A stretch of 64,000 nucleotides of DNA from NCBI GenBank assembly GCA_036583965.1, contig JAZBQD010000028.1, forward strand, positions 2,046,001 through 2,110,000, in the 5' to 3' direction. This DNA is from Prunella strophiata (lineage: Eukaryota; Chordata; Aves; Passeriformes; Prunellidae). The notes under the pieces were generated by a model that made no database searches, had not been told where the DNA came from, and saw only the letters and a list, made by a program, of their open reading frames with translations. Below, in pieces: positions 23,663-33,305 of the stretch (positions within the stretch are counted from its first letter, which is position 1; each line of letters opens with the position of its first letter). Made by a program: the position numbers and the translations under genes.

Positions 23663-26600
23663 ATTTGATTTTTAATTGTCTTTACTGTAATGTGCTGGGA
23701 CCTGATGAAAATATGCTGTCTCCCTAAGTCACCTGCCAGTGTGGGTTGAGAGAAGAATACCTGTGTTGGGGTTTTTGCTGTTGTCTTTTCATTTTTATTT
23801 TCTTATACAGGACAGTCTACACTTCTGTTTTACAGATGTACTGATTTACAGTAGGTTGGGGAGTTCTCCCAAAGATATTTGATACTGTGGCATCTGTGAT
23901 AATTCCTAAGTGATTGGAGGCTGTGGATTAGCTGAGAATTTTGCATGATAAGAATAAAATATAAAGGAGAAAATTCTAGTCCTTTTATTAGAAAATCAGA
24001 CCCTTTGAAACATGAACCAGCTATTTTCTAATAGTTCAAACATGCAAGAGAATATGAGGGAATGTGAACTGCAGTTTGTCTTTGAAAACATGAGATTTGA
24101 AAAATAATCAGTATCATGAGTTTGGATCCTTAGATAATTTGGAATTCAGGCCAAATCTCTCTGCATTATCAATTCCAAATGTGTGATGCCATTTGCAAGA
24201 AGGAGAAATGCTTTCAATTGTGAATTGCTAGCATAGCAGTTATCACTGATTATCTGTTGCCAGTAGATACCGGAATGAAATATCAAGTTAAACTTTTACT
24301 TCAATTAATCTGCTGGAAAAGAAAAATCACAAAGTTTCCATCAGGAATAATTTCCAGTTGGCTAAAGTCATTCCTGCTCAACTACAAAGAGTCCAGTTTT
24401 GGATCTCACTGCATCCCGCTGTGGGTTGATGAGTTCCTTCAGTTCCTTCAGCCAGGAAAACATGTGAAGGATTGATTTCCCTCTTGTGCTTCTAGGGGAG
24501 AGTGGAAGGGATCTGAGTGTCTGTGCGTTATTGGGAGTGTGGAAAAAGCATTTAGGTCATTATGCCTCAATGCCACTACGTAACATCACCATGGTTATGC
24601 CAGGGTGATTTTCACTGTTTTTCTAACTACCTTAAGAAAGAGAAACTGTTACTCTGTGTAGAGTAAATTTGTTCGGTTTTCAGGCTCTGAAGTCTAAATA
24701 TCTTCTGTTCCTACCAAGTCTTCTGTGGAGCTGTGAGTGAATGGTGGTTGTGCCGTGGGGAGAGCAACACTCCACACTAGTGAGCATAGATTGCATGAGA
24801 ATTGCTTAGATGTGCATGGGGGTTCTAGCCCAGGGGGATGGAGAAAGGCAGAAAGTAATTTCTTTCATGTTTAAACTCAAAGGCTCTGAAGAACAGCTGA
24901 ATGTTTTGTTTTGTTAAAAAAAAACAACCAAAAAATCCCAAAAAACAAACAAACAAACAAACAACAAAAAACTTCCCCAAAACAAAATCCTCTGCAGCTG
25001 GTTCTACTCCTTAGCTTTTCTGTAGGGAATGACTTCAGTTTTACATGAAAAAGCAGTTGGATTTTGCCAATGACTTTCATTTAATTTTCCTAAAACTTAC
25101 TGATAAATGGTATGTGATTGAGAAGCCTTTGATATTGTGGCAACCCCTTATCAGTCTCTTAGAAAACTTTAAATATGTTATTCTTGGAAGTTTTGAGACT
25201 CCTGTATCAGTGAATTCACAGTGAATTTTATTTTAATTGTAAGGTTCTCTGTGTGTCTGTGTACACATGTATGGATATGTCTGTTCATACATATCCACAC
25301 ACACCTTGAAACCTGATCCTTGTTAAATATTCTCTGTATGATGGACATATGTAACAGTAGGTGAATGTGTGAAGGCAGTCTTGAATGTTAGTCTTGAGAT
25401 TAATGTTTTACTTATTAAAAGGTTCTCCCTTTTTCAGTAGGAAATAAATTAAATTGTCTACCTACATGCAAAATTTGATGTAACATATGCATTATTTACT
25501 ATTTACCACCAGAGCTATCCCACTCCATGCCCAGTTAGCTGCTCTAAGAATGATCCGTGGTTAGTCTCATTTTTCCCTGTGTCATTGAGTTATTAATTTG
25601 CATGTAATTGGGAAGTGGTAACTTAAATGTATGATTGTTGTCCTGTAGACCAGAGTTTATAGTAAGAGAATATATCCTTTAGTGAAAGTAGAGACACTCA
25701 TTATACCTTTCTTCTAATGTAATTTTAAACAGATAGAGGGTGTTTTTTGTAAAGTTCCTTTTTTGTTGAAGTCCATTAAAATGCTTCCTCTCTCTCTCTG
25801 TGCCATTGATCATGGCTGGCTGGGGAAAGGCAAGGTTGTCCAGAGGGGTGGTCCCTCCCACCCCAGCAGGACACAGACACTGGAACTGTGCCCCTGTGCT
25901 GCAGTGCAGTGTCTGCTTTGATTTCCTTGAAGTTTGGGAAGACCTCTCTTGTGTGGCTGCAGTTCATTGTAAGTGCTGCAAGAATTTCTGCAGTTAGGAT
26001 TGTAATTAATTTTGATCAGGGCTGTTAAAGCAGATACAATGGTTTACTGAAAATAATTGTGTGTTTGGAGAGATGTTACTGTGTCTGCCGTGGTGCCTTC
26101 TGTGCAAAGGGGTTATGAGATGTGTGGAAAGCACAGGTGTGATGCACATGCTGACTGTGCTGCAAATGGGATGAACTGGGAATGTGCTGGTAATCCTGGG
26201 GAGAGGGTGCCCTCGCACAGGAAGGTCCTAGCTCTGATGGCAGAGGAGTGACTCTTAATTGCTGTACCTGTTACATGGTGCAGAACCACCCTTCCCCAGG
26301 GGGCAGTAACTGTGCAGACTGCAGCATCTCTCTCCTTCCCAGCTTCCACAACTGGAGTGGGAAGATAGCACTAGGTGGTAACTTTTACCTGTTAGGCTTT
26401 GATTGCATTGTGCTTTACATACTCTGTTATTTTCCTGCAAATCTTACTGCTCTTGGAAAGAGAGGAAACATTATAATCCCATGAATAATGCATCATGTGG
26501 CTGGTATGTTTTCCTGCGGGCAGTATAGATTTTCTGAGAATGATGGACAGGAGTGGATTTCATTCTTACTGAATTGTAATTTTAAACAGTTTATATAGGT

Positions 26601-27688
26601 CATGTGAATGTGAGAATGCGTGTTATTCCTATTTCAAATTCGTTATTTCAATTTAGTTACCTCTCATTTAGAGAGTAGAAATAGTTTTAGACATAATTGC
26701 TGAGGATATAATTAATCAAGGTTTTCTTGCACAGTTGGGTTAAATTGTTGTGGTTGAGTGCTCAGTACCATGCTAGTGCTCCCTGGATCAGTCTCATCTT
26801 TAATGGATTCCAGATCTCATGGTTTCAAGTAACAACAGCTTTTCCAGATCCCAAGACAATAATGAAATACACAGAGGAACTTCAAAGGAAACTCTTCTAG
26901 AAAGGAAAAATGAGGTTAAATGATGATAGTCAACTGCAAGATATTTTTGTGTCCATAAAATATGTCAAACCTCATCCAATGCAGGAACAGGTGAAATCTG
27001 AAACTGTGCTTGACTAATAGACCATGCTTCACATCTGCCCTAAATGGGCTGGGACCTGATTTTCTCTGGGGTTTCCTGGTAAGTTTCTTTGTGTCTTTTC
27101 AAGTCAGTTCTGGCCACACAGAAGAGCAGCATTTGTGCCTCCCTTCCCTGTTTCTAGCAGTCCTTGCTGTTGGGTAGCAGAGGAATGACCTGGGATGAGC
27201 TGGAGGAAGGTCTGTGTGAGAGGAGCTGTGGGATCCCTGCACCCACTGCTCTGCCCCAGCCTGGCTGTCCTGCTCTGCCTGTCCCTGGTGTCCCTGCGAG
27301 GAGGTGGCTGTCACTTCCAATGAGCCCTGCTCTGCTCCCTGGGCCATTGCAAGTGTCTTCTGCAGGTAGCGTGCTCTGATTTAATTTGTGTGGCCTGTCA
27401 GAAAAATACATTGTTCCTTCCCAGTGCTGTGGAAGTGTGTGTCTGGTGATGCACTGGGCTGTGCTGAGCAGAGAGGGAAAGGCTCCTTCCTGCAGTCTGC
27501 AGAAGTTTAACTGCCAGCAATTACCCAGCATTTGATAACTGGCTCAGTACAGGTCTCTGCTGGGCTGCACCCACCCCTTTCCTGCCTCAGGTCCTCAATG
27601 CCTTGGTGTCAGGGTGATGGTCCCAGTGGGCTCACGTGTGCTGGGGCACCAGCCAGCAGCGGGCACGTGGGGACATCGTGGAGCCAGG
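23663..27688. other. Intergenic DNA between a CR1 fragment and the minisatellite
   Basis: No gene is supported. It contains an A/C-only tract with (AAAC)n at 24916-24992 and a (CT)n patch near 25790. Base composition rises to GC-rich from about 27,150, just before the minisatellite, with overlapping short frames in several registers that resemble nothing known. Confidence 0.7.
24916..24992. repeat. A/C-rich low-complexity tract with (AAAC)n
   Basis: Nearly G-free on the plus strand, with a run of A, short CCA/CCC interruptions and about five AAAC units at 24942-24963. One of several similar A/C tracts in the window. Confidence 0.9.
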
Positions 27689-30600
27689 CCAGCCCTGTCA
27701 CCCCTGGCTGTTGGGTCCCTGTCACCCCTGCTGTTTGGTGTCCCCTCAGGCCAGCCCTGTCACCCCTGGCTGTTTGGTGTCCCCACAGGCCAGCCCTGTC
27801 ACCCCTGGCTGTTTGGTGTCCCCACAGGCCAGCCCTGTCACCCCTGGCTGTTTGGTGTCCCCACAGGCCAGCCCTGTCACCCCTGGCTGTTTGGTGTCCC
27901 CACAGGCCAGCCCTGTCACCCCTGGCTGTGGGTGTCCCCTCAGCCAGCCCTGTCACCCCTGGCTGTTGGTGTCCCCTCAGGCCAGCCCTGTCACCCCTGG
28001 CTGTTTGGTGTCCCCACAGGCCAGCCCTGTCACCCCTGGCTGTGGGTGTCCCCTCAGGCCAGCCCTGTCACCCTCTGCTGTTTGGTGTCCCCACAGGCCA
28101 GCCCTGTCACCCCTGCTGTTTGGTGTCCCCACAGGCCAGCCCTGTCCACCCCTGGCTGTTTGGTGTCCCCACAGGCCAGCCCTGTCCACCCCTGGCTGTT
28201 GGTGTCCCCTCAGGCCAGCCCTGTCACCCCTGGCTGTTTGGTGTCCCCACAGGCCAGCCCTGTCACCCCTGGCTGTGGGTGTCCCCACAGGCCAGCCCTG
28301 TCCACCCCTGGCTGTTTGGTGTCCCCACAGGCCAGCCCTGTCACCCTCTGCTGTTTGGTGTCCCCTCAGGCCAGCCCTGTCACCCCTGGCTGTGGGTGTC
28401 CCCTCAGGCCAGCCCTGTCACCCTCTGCTGTTTGGTGTCCCCACAGGCCAGCCCTGTCACCCCTGGCTGTGGGTGTCCCCTCAGGCCAGCCCTGTCACCC
28501 CTGGCTGTGGGTGTCCCCTCAGGCCAGCCTGTCACCCCTGGCTGTGGGTGTCCCCACAGGCCGCCCTGTCACCCCTGGCTGTGGTGTCCCCTCAGGCCAG
28601 CCCTGTCACCCCTGGCTGTGGGTGTCCCCACAGGCCAGCCCTGTCACCCCTGGCTGTTTGGTGTCCCCTCAGGCCAGCCCTGTCACCCCTGGCTGTGGGT
28701 GTCCCCTCAGGCCAGCCCTGTCACCCCTGGCTGTGGGTGTCCCCACAGGCCAGCCCTGTCACCCTCTGCTGTTTGGTGTCCCCACAGGCCGCCCTGTCAC
28801 CCCTGGCTGTTTGGTGTCCCCACAGGCCAGCCCTGTCACCCCTGGCTGTGGGTGTCCCCACAGGCCGCCCTGTCACCCCTGGCTGTGGGTGTCCCCTCAG
28901 GCCAGCCCTGTCACCCCTGGCTGTGGTGTCCCCTCAGGCCAGCCTGTCACCCCTGGCTGTTTGGTGTCCCCTCAGGCCAGCCCTGTCACCCCTGGCTGTT
29001 TGGTGTCCCCACAGGCCGCCCTGTCACCCCTGGCTGTTTGGTGTCCCCACAGGCCAGCCCTGTCACCCCTGGCTGTTGGTGTCCCCTCAGGCCAGCCCTG
29101 TCACCCCTGGCTGTTTGGTGTCCCCACAGGCCAGCCCTGTCACCCCTGGCTGTTTGGTGTCCCCTCAGGCCAGCCCTGTCACCCCTGGCTGTGGGTGTCC
29201 CCACAGGCCAGCCCTGTCACCCCTGGCTGTTTGGTGTCCCCACAGGCCAGCCCTGTCACCCCTGGCTGTTTGGTGTCCCCACAGGCCAGCCCTGTCACCC
29301 CTGGCTGTTTGGTGTCCCCACAGGCCAGCCCTGTCACCCCTGGCTGTTTGGTGTCCCCACAGGCCAGCCCTGTCACCCCTGGCTGTGGGTGTCCCCTCAG
29401 GCCAGCCCTGTCACCCCTGGCTGTTTGGTGTCCCCACAGGCCAGCCCTGTCACCCCAGGCTGTTTGGTGTCCCCTCAGGCCAGCCCTGTCACCCCTGGCT
29501 GTTTGGTGTCCCCACAGGCCAGCCCTGTCACCCCTGGCTGTTTGGTGTCCCCACAGGCCAGCCCTGTCACCCCTGGCTGTTTGGTGTCCCCTCAGGCCAG
29601 CCCTGTCACCCCTGGCTGTTTGGTGTCCCCACAGGCCAGCCCTGTCACCCCTGGCTGTTTGGTGTCCCCACAGGCCAGCCCTGTCACCCCTGGCTGTGGG
29701 TGTCCCCTCAGGCCAGCCCTGTCACCCCTGGCTGTTTGGTGTCCCCACAGGCCAGCCCTGTCACCCCTGGCTGTTTGGTGTCCCCACAGGCCAGCCCTGT
29801 CACCCCTGGCTGTGGGTGTCCCCTCAGGCCAGCCCTGTCACCCCTGGCTGTTTGGTGTCCCCACAGGCCAGCCCTGTCACCCCTGGCTGTTTGGTGTCCC
29901 CACAGGCCAGCCCTGTCACCCCTGGCTGTGGGTGTCCCCTCAGGCCAGCCCTGTCACCCCTGGCTGTTTGGTGTCCCCACAGGCCAGCCCTGTCACCCCT
30001 GGCTGTTTGGTGTCCCCACAGGCCAGCCCTGTCACCCTATGCTGTTTGGTGTCCCCACAGGCCAGCCCTGTCACCCCTGGCTGTGGGTGTCCCCTCAGGC
30101 CAGCCCTGTCACCCCTGGCTGTTTGGTGTCCCCTCAGGCCAGCCCTGTCACCCCTGGCTGTGGGTGTCCCCTCAGGCCAGCCCTGTCACCCCTGGCTGTT
30201 TGGTGTCCCCACAGGCCAGCCCTGTCACCCCTGGCTGTGGGTGTCCCCTCAGGCCAGCCCTGTCACCCCTGGCTGTTTGGTGTCCCCACAGGCCAGCCCT
30301 GTCACCCCTGGCTGTTTGGTGTCCCCACAGGCCAGCCCTGTCACCCCTGGCTGTTTGGTGTCCCCACAGGCCAGCCCTGTCACCCCTGGCTGTTTGGTGT
30401 CCCCACAGGCCAGCCCTGTCACCCCTGGCTGTTTGGTGTCCCCACAGGCCAGCCCTGTCACCCCTGGCTGTTTGGTGTCCCCACAGGCCAGCCCTGTCAC
30501 CCCTGGCTGTGGGTGTCCCCTCAGGCCAGCCCTGTCACCCCTGGCTGTTTGGTGTCCCCACAGGCCAGCCCTGTCACCCCTGGCTGTGGGTGTCCCCTCA

Positions 30601-31219
30601 GGCCAGCCCTGTCACCCCTGGCTGTGGGTGTCCCCTCAGGCCAGCCCTGTCACCCCTGGCTGTTTGGTGTCCCCTCAGGCCAGCCCTGTCACCCTCGGCT
30701 GTTTGGTGTCCCCACAGGCCAGCCCTGTCACCCCTGGCTGTGGGTGTCCCCTCAGGCCAGCCCTGTCACCCCTGGCTGTGGGTGTCCCCTCAGGCCAGCC
30801 CTGTCACCCCTGGCTGTTTGGTGTCCCCACAGGCCAGCCCTGTCACCCCTGGCTGTTTGGTGTCCCCACAGGCCAGCCCTGTCACCCCTGGCTGTTTGGT
30901 GTCCCCTCAGGCCAGCCCTGTCACCCCTGGCTGTGGGTGTCCCCTCAGGCCAGCCCTGTCACCCCTGGCTGTTTGGTGTCCCCACAGGCCAGCCCTGTCA
31001 CCCCTGGCTGTGGGTGTCCCCTCAGGCCAGCCCTGTCACCCCTGGCTGTTTGGTGTCCCCACAGGCCAGCCCTGTCACCCCTGGCTGTTTGGTGTCCCCA
31101 CAGGCCAGCCCTGTCACCCCTGGCTGTTTGGTGTCCCCACAGGCCAGCCCTGTCACCCCTGGCTGTTTGGTGTCCCCACAGGCCAGCCCTGTCACCCCTG
31201 GCTGTGGGTGTCCCCTCAG
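27689..31219. repeat. GC-rich minisatellite (VNTR), ~90 units of 38/39 bp
   Basis: A tandem array of about 3.5 kb. The commonest unit is 39 bases (for example 29247-29285): it starts CCAGCCCTGTCACCCCTGG, continues with CTGTTTGGTG and ends in CCCCACAGG. The second type is 38 bases (for example 29364-29401), with CTGTGGGTG in the middle and CCCCTCAGG at the end. Mixed forms and 37-base forms also occur. No + strand frame of the unit contains a stop codon, so all three forward frames are open for about 1,200 codons. This is a property of the repeat, not evidence for a gene: the frame changes at every 38-base unit, and two of the three frames begin at non-ATG codons. There are no unique spacers. 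The minus strand is rich in G3-G4 runs. The array lies ~5.6 kb downstream of the PID1 transcript end. Confidence 0.97.
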
Positions 31220-31702
31220 AATGGCTCCTCTCCTGAGGTATTTCTTCCAACTTAATTGCCAAGTTATAGTGAAATATGAGGTTCGTTGTTGTCTGCTGGA
31301 GCGCTGGGGATTCTGTTTTGTTGGCACATTTTTCATGACCTTGTGTCAGCAGCATAACTAGGCTATGAGATAATTTGTATGCTTTAGATGAGCAGCTGTG
31401 TACATCTTAGCCAGAGAGAGAAGCAAGTGTGATCAGTTCAGCGGAGTTAATCAGGTAAAACAGAGAATTAACTCTAATTTTGCAGAGTAAGTCATGTCAG
31501 ACCATGCAAGATGCGTGTAAATTTCATGCAGGTGGAAATCAAAATGATCTGAAGTACTATACACCCAGATTTAATAGAAAAGAGGAAAACAATAGCTGCA
31601 AACATGGAAAAAAATGTCTAGCTGAAAAAAAAAAGTCGTTTGGACCTCAGTCCTTGCCTGTGATGCTACTGGATTCAGCAATGGCTTTTCACTTCATTTC
31701 CT
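31220..31702. repeat. Duplicated minisatellite flank, copy 1 (longer version)
   Basis: Starting at ATGGCTCCTCTCC directly after the array, this ~485-base unique segment matches the next segment (31718-32118) in order along its whole length. Shared blocks include GTTGTTGTCTGCTGGAG, CTTTAGATGAGCAGCTGTGT, ATAGCTGCAA and CTGTGATGCT. It is longer than its partner because of many 1-3 base extra bases, including an A10 run near 31625. No coding content is recognised. Confidence 0.88.
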
Positions 31703-31717
31703 GAGATCCTGCAAATG

Positions 31718-32118
31718 GCTCCTCTCCAGTATTTCTCCAATATTGCCAGTTTGTAAATGAGGTGTTGTTGTCTGCTGGAGGCTGGGATCTGTTTTGTTGG
31801 CCTTTTTCATGACCTGTGTCAGCACATACTACCATGATAGTTGTATCTTTAGATGAGCAGCTGTGTCATCTTGCCAGAGAAGAAGCAAGGTGACCACAGT
31901 TAACCGTAAACAGAGAAACTCTATTTTGCAGGTAAGTCATGTCAACCATGCAAGGTGTGTAAATTTCTGCAGGTTGAATCAAATGTTGAGTCATAACCCA
32001 GATTAATGAAAGAGAAACATAGCTGCAACATGGAAAAAATGTTCTACATCCTTACAGTGACAAGGAAGTATTGTACCCATGCCCTGTGATGCTCTGTCAG
32101 CAATGCTTTGCACTCTTT
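31718..32118. repeat. Duplicated minisatellite flank, copy 2 (shorter version)
   Basis: It begins with the same ATGGCTCCTCTCC as copy 1 and follows it collinearly to about CAGCAATG...CACT, but is ~80 bases shorter. Most differences are small indels and relatively few are substitutions; one ~45-base piece near 32042-32085 is not alignable. It runs without a break into the following unique sequence (CCAATAAACAG). Confidence 0.85.
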
Positions 32119-32966
32119 CCAATAAACAGTTTTGAGGTGTTGGGTTCTCCCCATCCTTGTGTGAATCCCCCTTAACACAGTTTTGCTTTGAATTTACGAC
32201 ATTTTGTGGCAAAGGGCTAGGGTTTATTTATGAAAGCAGACTTGCAACGGTGTCTGGTAATCCTTAAACTGCATTTCCTGTGGAAAGTGTGTGAGTAGCT
32301 TCAGGAAACAGTGGAGGACAGATTCTGCACTGGCCTTTGCCCTGCAGAAACTGCCCTGCATGGGAGATAACTGATGCTTTGACATGAGATCTGGGGACCT
32401 CTGAGATTTCATCCTGAGGAGACAGTGATTTAGCATTAGCTCTGATAATCACATTATTTTTCTTACATATTTCTGATAAAAATAAATTATTGAGTTTTCA
32501 GTATGTAATATTTGGGTGGGGAAGTGTGGTCTTCTCTCTCTTTTGGAAAATTGGGAATTACCTTGAGAAAAAGATATAGGGCTATTTGGCATTTGAAATT
32601 AGGGAAAGCAGCAAGAGCATGATATTTAACCTGCATTTATTGAGTTTTAATGAGTCACATGTCATCCTGAGTATCCTTGGCAGCTCGCATGGTTTGGGTG
32701 CTTCTGTGGAGGAGTATGAAAAATACAAGGGAAAAAAAAAAAGCCCCTGTAGTTTCTTAGAACAATGCAGTTATTGTAACTTAGAGTGTCTGGTGAGTTT
32801 CACCTTCTCCTCTTTCTGTCTCATGCTCCCACAGGGGAGAAACACAGTGGGGATTGGGCAGCTCCCATCCACCTTGCAGAGCTGGTGTGACAGAGGTGCC
32901 TCCACTGCCCAAACTAACCATGGCACAAACCTTCATCAGCATCAACTCATTAATTACTTGGTTGAA
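32119..32966. other. Intergenic DNA, nothing recognised
   Basis: Unique sequence between the duplicated flank and a reversed CR1 fragment. An A10 run lies near 32733. Short frames here have no recognisable content. Confidence 0.65.
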
Positions 32967-33305
32967 GAGACCTAAATATCATCTGGTTCCAACTCCCTGC
33001 ATGGGCAGGGACACTTTCCACTAGACCAGGTTGCTCAGGGCCCCATCCAACCTGGCCTTGGACACTTCCAGGGATGGGGCATCCACAGCTTCTCCAAGGA
33101 ATCTGCCAGTGCTCACCACCCTCCCAGAGAAGAATTTCTTCCTCACATCAAATCTAAATCTCTCCTCTTTTAGTTTAAAACCATTCCCAGCACTCTCTGC
33201 CTGTGTAAAAAGTTTCTCCATGTTTTTTATGAAGCTCCCTTCAAGTACTGAAAGACTGAAGTGAAGTCTCCCAGGAGCACTCTCCAGGCTCTTCTCCTTA
33301 AGGAA
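32967..33305 (-). mobile_element. CR1 LINE 3' fragment, reverse orientation
   Basis: Plus-strand text reads as the complement of a CR1 3' region in the usual order: ATCATCTGGTTCCAACTCCC, CACTAGACCAGGTTGCTCAG, CCATCCAACCTGGCCTTGG, CTTCCAGGGATGGGGCATCC, GAATTTCTTCCTCACATC, and the TTTTAGTTTAAAACCATTCCC block, ending in a scrambled AGTCTCCCAGGAGCACTCTCC. The terminal octamers are lost or too changed to see. At ~340 bases it is one of the two longest CR1 copies in the window. Open frames over it on both strands are not genes. Confidence 0.92.

Noticed and set aside
27689..31219. CRISPR array
   Set aside because: The units are head-to-tail with no unique spacers between them, and the genome is vertebrate.
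27532..31361. Three overlapping >1,200-codon forward frames as protein-coding genes
   Set aside because: They are one minisatellite read in three registers. Two begin at TTG or GTG, the frame content changes with each 38-base unit, and there is no supporting gene structure.
31480..31704. Small frame in the duplicated flank
   Set aside because: Its frame is broken in the second version of the same segment by small indels, and it begins in sequence that may itself contain read errors.
32967..33305. ~100-codon frame on the minus strand over this interval
   Set aside because: It is the 3' part of a CR1 LINE insertion, not a host gene.
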